Positions 45,501 through 51,449 of a DNA stretch of 64,000 nt are shown here, piece by piece; positions within the stretch are counted from its first letter, which is position 1, and every line of letters begins with the position of its first letter. The notes under the pieces are model-generated. The model worked only from the letters and a program-made list of their open reading frames with translations. It was not told the origin of the DNA and did not search any database. This DNA is from Clostridia bacterium (lineage in GTDB: Bacteria; Bacillota; Clostridia; UBA1381; UBA9506), in assembly GCA_017399695.1 (NCBI GenBank), contig JAFQBK010000002.1:88448-152447 (forward strand), read 5' to 3'. A program made the position numbers and the translations under genes.

Positions 45501-45820
45501 TTGGATGCAAGAGAACTCATTGCGGGGCAGAAGAAGGTATTCTTTTGATAGTCGGTTAATCGACTTTCGCCCCGTTCATTGACCAAATCAGGAGCATAGG
45601 CGCGTTTCATATCAACGTAAGAGAATTCCCCGGCAGGATATCCGGCAAGGACAAATGCGCCCTTGGAATGACCCAAACGGCGTGGCTTGTGCTTGTACTC
45701 GTAGGAGTGCTCCACGCAAATGGTTTTCTTTGGCGGATAGACCGAGGCACCCATCATGTTGGACTGACCTGCAAAAACAAACAGATCTCGTCTTTTGCTA
45801 TTTCCGTTTGCATAATCCAT
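42581..45820 (-). CDS. SASA-type carbohydrate esterase fused in frame to a tandem pectin-lyase-fold protein
   Basis: One uninterrupted frame of about 1079 residues. The first about 370 are a SGNH/sialate-esterase-like (SASA) domain with FVFAGQSNMMGAS (nucleophile Ser), FFWLQGEGDAG and HINEKGF (His). After a Lys-rich stretch (LKKNKRNRENPKTKKEV) come two pectate-lyase-3-like units, the second opening FGAVGDGITDDTESIRKAF. No signal peptide is seen. An AGGAGG site 5 bases before an in-frame ATG at 44659 indicates the second part may also be made alone (692 residues), see findings. The start is uncertain: ATG 45844 would be nearly leaderless and ATG 45820 has a weak ribosome site. The stop overlaps the GH106-like start. 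Confidence 0.75.
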   Translation of the reverse strand: MDYANGNSKRRDLFVFAGQSNMMGASVYPPKKTICVEHSYEYKHKPRRLGHSKGAFVLAGYPAGEFSYVDMKRAYAPDLVNERGESRLTDYQKNTFFCPAMSSLASNEDKTEHPFSTFSEATIQKGATLAPILAEEWEKLGYACAYAHIAKGAIPIAHYLTDDMALEYRKRMTEYNRSHNTCFEETMPMERRMPGAADYFFEKCKDFFVDAEKTFSEDKLSAKCFFWLQGEGDAGCSAVEYEFQLDVLWDALKSIGFTHFFCIRVDYFGKPEIDRIMEAQERFTKKHPDAYMLTRAASYFPYAGREESDWFVAPPAEEYHNCRDSFYGYENQHINEKGFCVIARHGVKNLCRILIDDKEPCVEPENITSLKKNKRNRENPKTKKEVAMNKDYIFPSDCKAIIDVTKPPYNVDNTGKKDCTQQLCKLIDEVLGAYEKNFYDTKKKLESMKDENALISFEIRKVNGKSNVIFPEILPPSKIIYFPNGTYLVSDTLSYSKEEFRNFLGDVRHLEMNCQLRFMGQSRDGVVLKLQDHCKGFEFGNDRPVIDFMRGEQSNIAMTNMLENMTIDIGVGNPGATGVRYFANNTGAIRNVKIVSSDPEGRGHTGLSILHSKVSAGYAKNIEIIGFQYGIRIASQYMNSVFEHIVLKNQKRWGIFVEGNMVAIRDLYSENFVPAIKVDGLTARVILTDARLSGGNPLDVAVRHCFGHLMLRNITASGYGSIVQGRWIRTKIENNCEYLKEAVAGGPMMLFDNENQNSLNLPVKETPEVRWAPLDEWVSVNEFGAVGDGITDDTESIRKAFASGKSTVYFQPGQYLIDDVIEIPATLERIQFMYSDLVSGENIKKRKHTGVFLIQEHSGVPVIIEDLFAWEKFNGFMTLVEHACKRTVIFSDVHTQTASIYFNTFPGAMVFMENTGCTIGGVPGAGHRKEPLPHEDWNSYSRETPCFYFAGQEVYCRQLNPERSLHEVINDGGKLWVLGGKTEEEGTAFETRNGGSTEVLGVTFAIVLGQGRPTIINENSNVSIYASTFNTCMSEYLPIAIRETQGNETRELRHEEVPLCAMGCYMIPLYVGRKKSNEE
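44657..44670 (-). promoter_or_regulatory. Strong internal ribosome site and in-frame ATG between two domains
   Basis: On the minus strand AGGAGG (44665-44670), 5 bases, ATG (44657-44659), in frame with the long ORF and exactly at the domain boundary. Confidence 0.7.
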
Positions 45821-45851
45821 CGAATTTTCTTCACTTTCTATCATACTTTTC

Positions 45852-45880
45852 TTGATTATATCACAATGGTATGGTATAAT
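45852..45880 (+). promoter_or_regulatory. Sigma-A promoter of the AraC gene at 45932
   Basis: TTGATT (45852-45857), 17 bases, TATAAT (45875-45880). On the minus strand a second TATAAT (45855-45860), overlapping this minus-35, may start the esterase fusion transcript, though its minus-35 is weak. Confidence 0.7.
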
Positions 45881-45931
45881 GAATGAAAAATAAAAATATC
45901 TTTTTGTAAAAAACAAAGATTTTGGAGGCCT

Positions 45932-46768
45932 ATGAATTTATTATCTATCAATCCATACGTCCGATTTGCCAGAGTGCAAAAAAAGCCACTCCGTCATAAT
46001 TTTATTATAGGTCTTGACCACCGGATATTTTTCTGCTTTTACGGAGAAGGGGAGATAACGGTGGGCGATTCTTCATACGCTATGACGCCCAATACATTTC
46101 TTTTTATTCGAAGTGGTATTCCGTATAAGAACACATCAAAAAAAGATAAAATGTCTCTTCTTGCATACAATTTTGATTTATTTTACCAGGAAAAAGCAAT
46201 GGGGGTTCCCGTCTCCTATGTCAGTAAAAGAAAATATACGCCCCAGATGCTTGTTGAACAGAACCTTTGCCAAAAGATTCCTGATCTTCCGGACGTTCTT
46301 TATGTTTCGAATTTTTATAAAAAAGAAATATTTCAAGAAATCATAGATGAGTATAACCGTAAGGACATCTATTATAATGAAAGGTGTAGCACATTATTAA
46401 AGGATGCGTTGATTTGTGCCGTGCGAGCCGAATGTGAAGAAAATGCCAGAAAACAGAATGGAAAAGGCTATGCAATATTATCTTATATCAGAGAGCATTT
46501 TGCAGAACCCATTACAAATGCCACGATTGCGGAGCATTTTTCCTACCATAAAAATTACATTAACCAAATTTTAAAGCACGAGTTTGGACAGACGGTTCAC
46601 CAATGTCTGATTCACTATCGGATCAAGATGTCAATCTCTTTTCTGCAGTCAGGAGAGTATACCGTTTCTGAGGTATCGAAACAAGTTGGTTTTTCGGATA
46701 TTTTCTATTTTTCTAAATGCTTTAAGAAGATAACCGGGAAGGCACCCAGCTTTTATCTCCCGAAATAA
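45932..46768 (+). CDS. AraC-family transcription regulator
   Basis: 278 residues: an N-terminal cupin-type domain (RIFFCFYGEGEITVGDSSYAM, FLFIRSGIPYKNTS, LLAYNFDLF) and the AraC double helix-turn-helix (NATIAEHFSYHKNYINQIL and VSEVSKQVGFSDIFYFSKCFKKI) ending in SFYLPK. It is related to the regulator at 35714; together they bracket the rhamnose/esterase genes. GGAGG precedes the ATG. It diverges from the esterase fusion, its most likely target, with closely packed promoters between them. Confidence 0.92.
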   Translation: MNLLSINPYVRFARVQKKPLRHNFIIGLDHRIFFCFYGEGEITVGDSSYAMTPNTFLFIRSGIPYKNTSKKDKMSLLAYNFDLFYQEKAMGVPVSYVSKRKYTPQMLVEQNLCQKIPDLPDVLYVSNFYKKEIFQEIIDEYNRKDIYYNERCSTLLKDALICAVRAECEENARKQNGKGYAILSYIREHFAEPITNATIAEHFSYHKNYINQILKHEFGQTVHQCLIHYRIKMSISFLQSGEYTVSEVSKQVGFSDIFYFSKCFKKITGKAPSFYLPK

Positions 46769-46918
46769 CAAATCCGTCAGCTCCCAGAGCGGTTTTCTGG
46801 CAGTGATATGGTACCATTCGAACTGCCGAATAAGGATAGTTCTGCACTTGCAATTTAATCTTAATTTTTAGGAAGAGTGCTTTTGGGAAGATTAATATAA
46901 ACTAAAGATTTTTATCCT

Positions 46919-46930
46919 GACTTGACACGA
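46919..46930 (+). repeat. 12-base repeat, left copy (inverted relative to 48155)
   Basis: GACTTGACACGA before the glycerate kinase gene; the exact inverted copy follows the gene, and ACTTGACAC recurs at 48402. Inside a small hairpin TCCTGA...TCAGGA. Confidence 0.55.
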
Positions 46931-46972
46931 AATCAGGAGTGCAATGAATATTGTTGAAAAGGAGAAATAGAA

Positions 46973-48124
46973 ATGAAGAAAATAGTAGTTGCTATAGATT
47001 CGTTCAAAGGAAGCCTTTCTACATTCGAGGCAGGAAATGCAATAAAGGAAGCTGCCAATGAATTATATAAAGATGTAGATGTTGTTATATCCCCCATTGC
47101 TGATGGTGGGGAAGGCACAGTTGAAGCTATTATATCTGCTGTTAACGGAAAGTTTATAAGAACGGTTGTTAATAATCCTCTGGGGAAGAAGATTGAGGCT
47201 ACATATGGTCTTATACCAGATACAAAAACGGCCATAATTGAAATGTCTGCGGCAGCGGGTATTACATTGATAAAAGACAGTGAACGAAATCCAATGAACA
47301 CAACGACCTTTGGTGTTGGTGAAATGATTTTGGATGCGATATCAAAAGGATGTCGAAAATTTGTTATAGGAATAGGCGGAAGCGCCACCAATGATGGCGG
47401 TGTTGGAATGCTTCAGGCACTCGGTTTTAAGTTTCTGGATGAAAAAGGAAAACAAGTTTTGACTGGAGCCAAAGGGCTTAAGGATATTGTTACCATCAGG
47501 ATAGACAATGCAGTTAAGGAATTGAAAGAGTGTTCGTTTCGTGTTGCTTGTGATGTAAAAAATGTTTTGTGCGGAGATAATGGTTGCAGTGCAATTTATG
47601 GCCCACAAAAAGGTGCAACACCTGAAATGATAAAAGATATGGATTTGTGGCTTGAAAATTATGCACATATAACAAAGCAGGTCATTCCTGATTCTGATAA
47701 AAACATTCCTGGGACAGGTGCTGCGGGCGGAATGGGCTTTGCGTTTTTATCATATCTTAATGCAACACTTATGTCTGGTGTTGAACTTGTGATGAAAGAA
47801 ACAGAACTGGAAAAACATATCAAAGACGCTGATATAGTTATAACAGGCGAGGGCAGGCTTGATGGTCAGTCATACATGGGGAAAGCACCAATTGGGGTTG
47901 CCAAACTTGCTAAAAAGTATAATAAGCCGACGATTGCTTTTTCAGGGTGTGTGACAGATGATGCCGTTACTTGTAACGAACACGGAATTGATGCCTTTTT
48001 CCCAATTCTAAGAAAGCCTTGTAGATTGGAAGAAGCAATGAATGTTGATATCGCTTATAAGAATTTAAAAGATACCGCATATCAGGTGTTTCGATTGATT
48101 TGCATGGGAAGTAAAAATAGATAA
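46973..48124 (+). CDS. Glycerate 2-kinase
   Basis: 383 residues, the full GlxK/GarK-type length. MKKIVVAIDSFKGSLST, ISPIADGGEGTVEAI, IGIGGSATNDGGVGMLQALG, YGPQKGATPEMI and VITGEGRLDGQS are family hallmarks. It phosphorylates D-glycerate on C2, feeding lower glycolysis; glycerate arises from galactarate/glucarate or serine-related routes, but no such genes are adjacent. AAAAGGAG precedes the ATG. The gene is noticeably richer in A/T and in ATA codons than its neighbours, and the same 12-base sequence flanks it in inverted orientation, so recent acquisition is possible. Confidence 0.94.
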   Translation: MKKIVVAIDSFKGSLSTFEAGNAIKEAANELYKDVDVVISPIADGGEGTVEAIISAVNGKFIRTVVNNPLGKKIEATYGLIPDTKTAIIEMSAAAGITLIKDSERNPMNTTTFGVGEMILDAISKGCRKFVIGIGGSATNDGGVGMLQALGFKFLDEKGKQVLTGAKGLKDIVTIRIDNAVKELKECSFRVACDVKNVLCGDNGCSAIYGPQKGATPEMIKDMDLWLENYAHITKQVIPDSDKNIPGTGAAGGMGFAFLSYLNATLMSGVELVMKETELEKHIKDADIVITGEGRLDGQSYMGKAPIGVAKLAKKYNKPTIAFSGCVTDDAVTCNEHGIDAFFPILRKPCRLEEAMNVDIAYKNLKDTAYQVFRLICMGSKNR

Positions 48125-48154
48125 ACATACATATAAAATTATGTCGAGTTATCC

Positions 48155-48166
48155 TCGTGTCAAGTC
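48155..48166 (-). repeat. 12-base repeat, right copy (inverted)
   Basis: TCGTGTCAAGTC, the exact complement of the sequence at 46919-46930; together they bracket the glycerate kinase gene. Confidence 0.55.
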
Positions 48167-48186
48167 CATACAATTAAAAGAATAGT

Positions 48187-48214
48187 TTGCCGATTTTAAA
48201 TATTTACATATACT
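48187..48214 (+). promoter_or_regulatory. Promoter of the candidate structured RNA
   Basis: TTGCCG (48187-48192), 16 bases, TATACT (48209-48214); the start would fall at about 48218-48221, at the first helix. Confidence 0.5.
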
Positions 48215-48217
48215 ATC

Positions 48218-48385
48218 GGGAGCGAGAAATCCAGTATTCTCGCGGGTTCTAAGGGAAAGTGCTAAAGGAAAAACAGTTGAAAAAACAGGGAAAAGTTAGT
48301 AGGTCCTAATACGAGCTTGCGAGTATCAAGGTTCCGGGGTACCCGACCGCAATCTTTGATTGCGTTATCGGGTCGGGTTCTTATT
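48218..48385 (+). ncRNA. Candidate structured noncoding RNA (possible raiA-motif-like)
   Basis: No reading frame with a ribosome site occupies 48125-48442, yet the middle is more G/C-rich than its surroundings and well structured. It carries a promoter, a hairpin GCGAGA/TCTCGC (48222-48227, 48238-48243), a second imperfect hairpin (48302-48335, CCT-AATAC with GTAT-CA-AGG), a purine-rich unpaired middle (GGGAAAGTGCTAAAGGAAAA) and a terminator-like end. The unpaired middle and the AGTAGGTCC segment resemble, from memory only, the raiA RNA motif of Firmicutes. 6S, SRP and RNase P RNA do not fit. No raiA gene is nearby. The RNA gene itself is better supported than its class. Confidence 0.5.
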
Positions 48386-48386
48386 A
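48341..48386 (+). terminator. Terminator of the candidate structured RNA
   Basis: ACCCGACC (48341-48348) pairs with GGTCGGGT (48371-48378), enclosing GCAATC/GATTGC; TTCTTATTATT follows. Confidence 0.65.
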
Positions 48387-48442
48387 TTCACTGTTCTCCC
48401 AACTTGACACAAACCTGATATTAATAGTGAGGATGAATCTTT

Positions 48443-49258
48443 ATGCAGCAAAATTACGAGGGCGGATTTCGAATTGAACGGATGAAGAGCCATATCCCGT
48501 GGGATATGGCGGAGGTTCATTCCCATAACTATCACGAGATATATTATCTTCTGTCGGGGAAAAGACGCTATTTTGTCGGACACAGCATTTATGATGTGGA
48601 AGAGGGGGATTTAGTTATTATCCCCAAAAACACCCTGCACAGAACAAATCGCCGTGGAAGCGAAAGTTATGAAAGATATGTAGTATATTTTTCGGATGAA
48701 TTTTTAGAGCCGCTGGGATCGACATTGGGCGAAGAAGAAAAGGAGCAATTTTTAGCGCTCGGCTCCATTCAAATCCCGAAGCAATACCGCCCGGAAATCC
48801 GAAAGATTTTAGAAACAATGGAGCACGAGTCCGGAAGAAATGATGCGTATGTCTCATTGTCCAGTCTGTGTGCGTTGGGGAGTTTGATTGCGATTGCGCT
48901 CCGTTATGGTACGGCGGTCAAAAGCGGCGTTTCGGACGATGGGGGTAAGATTTTGGAGGTTACCCGTTATATCTGTGAAAATTTCCACCAGGAAATCACG
49001 CTTTCCGATGTGGCAAAACGCGCCTATATGGAAGAAACCTATTTTTCCAAGCAGTTTAAGAAGCTGACGGGTTTTGGCTTTTCGGAGTACGTTTCGCAGG
49101 TGCGTATGCAGCAGGCGACAGAGCTTTTGCGAAACTCAAAGCTTTCGGTCAGTAAGATTGCAGAGCTTTGCGGCTATAGTAGCGGCAACTATTTCGGTGA
49201 TGCCTTTCGCAAGCAGAAAGGGATGTCGCCGACAGAATATCGTAAAAAATATCGGTAA
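48443..49258 (+). CDS. AraC-family transcription regulator
   Basis: 271 residues with an N-terminal cupin domain (EVHSHNYHEIYYLLSGKRRYFV, VIIPKNTLHRTNRRG) and a C-terminal AraC DNA-binding domain (LSDVAKRAYMEETYFSKQFKK, VSKIAELCGYSSGNYFGDAFRK). The cupin carries HSHxxxE, as in metal- or sugar-binding sensors. GTGAGG precedes the ATG. A TTGACA at 48404 has no good minus-10 at standard distance. The target is unknown; it is convergent with the lipase and next to the RNA candidate, not a sugar cluster. Confidence 0.9.
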   Translation: MQQNYEGGFRIERMKSHIPWDMAEVHSHNYHEIYYLLSGKRRYFVGHSIYDVEEGDLVIIPKNTLHRTNRRGSESYERYVVYFSDEFLEPLGSTLGEEEKEQFLALGSIQIPKQYRPEIRKILETMEHESGRNDAYVSLSSLCALGSLIAIALRYGTAVKSGVSDDGGKILEVTRYICENFHQEITLSDVAKRAYMEETYFSKQFKKLTGFGFSEYVSQVRMQQATELLRNSKLSVSKIAELCGYSSGNYFGDAFRKQKGMSPTEYRKKYR

Positions 49259-49302
49259 GATAAGCAAAAGTCTTGGCAAATTTGCCAAGACTTTTGTTTA
49301 TC
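49259..49302 (+). terminator. Bidirectional terminator after the AraC gene
   Basis: A 22 bp perfect inverted repeat (49259-49280 with 49281-49302) centred on AAATTT. It overlaps the last base of the convergent lipase gene. Confidence 0.9.
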
Positions 49303-50131
49303 TGAATAAAGCTTTAATTTCTTCGATGCGTGCTACCGTATCTTGATAACCTGCTTCATACAACCGATTGAGTTTATCAAGATTTCGGTCAAACCGAGAG
49401 ACGGAAACCGATTCATCCGGGCGCAGCAGCACCGCATTTTTCTCTTTTTCCAACTGCTCAGCAAACCGTACACTTTCATTGTAGTGGATATGTCTTTTCG
49501 CAAGGAGAGGGGAGAGCTTGGGGTATTTTTTGCGAACAAGTCGAGGTGTGGTTTTGGATTCTTTTTTGACATAACCCTCCGGCTGCGTCAAAACAATCAG
49601 ATTTTTGTTACAACCGTCTGCGACTGCCTTTTGAATCGGAATCGGGTCGGCGAGACCGCCGTCAAAATAGCGTCCGCCGCGATAGGGAATCACCGGAAAA
49701 AAGAGAGGAATCGCACAGCTGGCGCGAAGCACCGTAAAGTCGGGGTCGTCTCTTTCCGGATTCACATACTCAATTTCGCCTGTTTCGGCATTGGTAATGC
49801 CCACGGTGATGGTGCCGGGGTAACGGGAAAATGTCTCGTGGTCAAACGGAACATACTTTTTCGGAATTTCACCAAACACAAAATCAAGGCCGAAAATACT
49901 TCCGTATTTTGGGTAATTGGACAGCCCGAAATACCGCTTGTCACGAATGAATCTGCGGATAATTTCCACATTTCTGCCACGTTGACCGGAGGCATAGGAA
50001 AAGCCGTTGGAAATGCCGGCAGAAACGCCGATGATATAGTCGAATTGGATATTGTAGTCTAAGAGTGCATCCAGTACGCCGTCGGTGTAGAGACCGCGAA
50101 ATGCGCCTCCTTCTAAAATTAAACCGGTCAT
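49298..50131 (-). CDS. Patatin-like phospholipase family protein
   Basis: 277 residues of the patatin fold: oxyanion loop GGAFRG at residues 8-13, nucleophile Ser in GVSAG (about 37), and the Asp of the dyad in DGGLADP (about 163). No signal peptide, so an intracellular lipid hydrolase is expected. Such proteins release fatty acids from phospholipids or acylglycerols, but bacterial members of this subgroup are poorly characterised. AAGAGGT precedes the ATG. It follows ispF by 18 bases and is probably the last gene of the ispD-ispF-lipase transcript. Confidence 0.9.
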   Translation of the reverse strand: MTGLILEGGAFRGLYTDGVLDALLDYNIQFDYIIGVSAGISNGFSYASGQRGRNVEIIRRFIRDKRYFGLSNYPKYGSIFGLDFVFGEIPKKYVPFDHETFSRYPGTITVGITNAETGEIEYVNPERDDPDFTVLRASCAIPLFFPVIPYRGGRYFDGGLADPIPIQKAVADGCNKNLIVLTQPEGYVKKESKTTPRLVRKKYPKLSPLLAKRHIHYNESVRFAEQLEKEKNAVLLRPDESVSVSRFDRNLDKLNRLYEAGYQDTVARIEEIKALFR

Positions 50132-50149
50132 ATGTACCTCTTTTCGAAT

Positions 50150-50638
50150 TTAGTTTTTCGCCTGATAAATCAGGCAGACCGCGTGCGCCGCAATCCCTTC
50201 CTCCCGACCCGGAAAGCCGAGCTTTTCGGTAGTGGTTGCTTTTACATTCACGAAGGATGTGGGCACGCCCAAACAATCAGCAATATTTTTTCGCATTGTC
50301 TCGATATAGGGAGCCAGCTTTGGCTTTTGCGCAATCACGGTTGCGTCAATATTTCCGATGTTGTAGCCGTTTTCCGTTAAAAGCTTTGCCACTTCTGAAA
50401 GGAGTAGCATCGAATTGATTCCAAGGTAACGCTCGTCCGTATCAGGAAAATGCTTTCCAATATCACCGAGAGCAGCCGCACCCAACAGCGCATCCATAAT
50501 GGCGTGTGTTAACACATCTGCGTCAGAATGTCCCAAAAGTCCCAGACTGTGCGGAATCTCTTCGCCGCCCAAAACCAGCTTGCGCTCGGGCACCAAACGG
50601 TGCACATCATAACCGTGACCGATCCTGAAACTTGTCAT
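50150..50638 (-). CDS. ispF: 2-C-methyl-D-erythritol 2,4-cyclodiphosphate synthase
   Basis: 162 residues. [12 protein letters not shown] gives the zinc ligands Asp and His, [22 protein letters not shown] the third His, and [10 protein letters not shown] the conserved loop. IspF cyclises CDP-methylerythritol phosphate in the non-mevalonate isoprenoid pathway. Its ATG overlaps the ispD stop as ATGA, so the two are coupled. Length is standard. Forms a trimer in known structures. Confidence 0.97.
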   Translation of the reverse strand: MTSFRIGHGYDVHRLVPERKLVLGGEEIPHSLGLLGHSDADVLTHAIMDALLGAAALGDIGKHFPDTDERYLGINSMLLLSEVAKLLTENGYNIGNIDATVIAQKPKLAPYIETMRKNIADCLGVPTSFVNVKATTTEKLGFPGREEGIAAHAVCLIYQAKN

Positions 50639-51357
50639 TTTGCGTCCCCCTTTCGCTTACTTACAATTAATTCTGCCAAAAGTAAATCATCATAAGTCGT
50701 AATTTTGATGTTATCAGAGCTTGCCGCAATCATTCTGACCGGCAAACCCAGTCGTTCTGCCAGATAGCAGTCGTCTGTAGCGGAAATGCCACTTTTTTGC
50801 GCCTGCTCATACATATACACAATAGTCTCGTACGAAAATCCCTGCGGTGTTTGTACTTCATAAAGATATTCGCGGTCCGGTGTCCGAGTGATAAATCCGT
50901 CGGCGTTGATTTCTTTGACCGTTGATTTGATTGGTGCGCCGATAGCGGCACCGCCACACGAAAGAGATGCCTCAATGACATCACTGATGGCATCAGGACC
51001 TACCAGTGGTCTTGCTGCATCGTGTACCAATACTATGACGGCATCTTTGTTTACCTCCGAAAGCCCGTTTGCCACGGACTCCTGACGGCTCGCGCCGCCG
51101 GCTACAATCGTTCGAAGTTTGGAAATGCCAAACTCTTCGGCGATATCCTTTGCACCCAACATATCACATTCACGGGTAACTAAGATAATCTCATCAACCT
51201 GCGGATGATTTTGAAACACCGACATTGTATGTGCCAGTACGGGAATTTCGTCTAAATCCAAGAATATCTTATTGATATCTGCACCCATCCGTGTGCCGCT
51301 GCCGCCACCGGCGATAATGCAGCTGACAAACGGGGTATGCTTTTTTTGCTTTTTCAT
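50635..51357 (-). CDS. ispD: 2-C-methyl-D-erythritol 4-phosphate cytidylyltransferase
   Basis: 240 residues, starting [20 protein letters not shown]. The nucleotide loop [27 protein letters not shown] and [17 protein letters not shown] are diagnostic. IspD attaches CMP to methylerythritol phosphate. The frame opens 15 bases earlier, but GGGGAGG before the ATG at 51357 decides the start. The uvrA gene lies 93 bases upstream in the same direction. A TATAAT (51390-51395) is present, but no good minus-35 is paired with it. Confidence 0.97.
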   Translation of the reverse strand: MKKQKKHTPFVSCIIAGGGSGTRMGADINKIFLDLDEIPVLAHTMSVFQNHPQVDEIILVTRECDMLGAKDIAEEFGISKLRTIVAGGASRQESVANGLSEVNKDAVIVLVHDAARPLVGPDAISDVIEASLSCGGAAIGAPIKSTVKEINADGFITRTPDREYLYEVQTPQGFSYETIVYMYEQAQKSGISATDDCYLAERLGLPVRMIAASSDNIKITTYDDLLLAELIVSKRKGDAK

Positions 51358-51449
51358 GTCAAACCTCCCCAAAAGAAGTTGTCCATACCATTATACTAAA
51401 AATCAAGAGAAAATAACATCCTTTTTTGGAAATACCAAATATTTCATCG

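Noticed and set aside
48400..48432. TTGACA promoter of the AraC gene at 48443
   Set aside because: No acceptable minus-10 lies 16-18 bases downstream.
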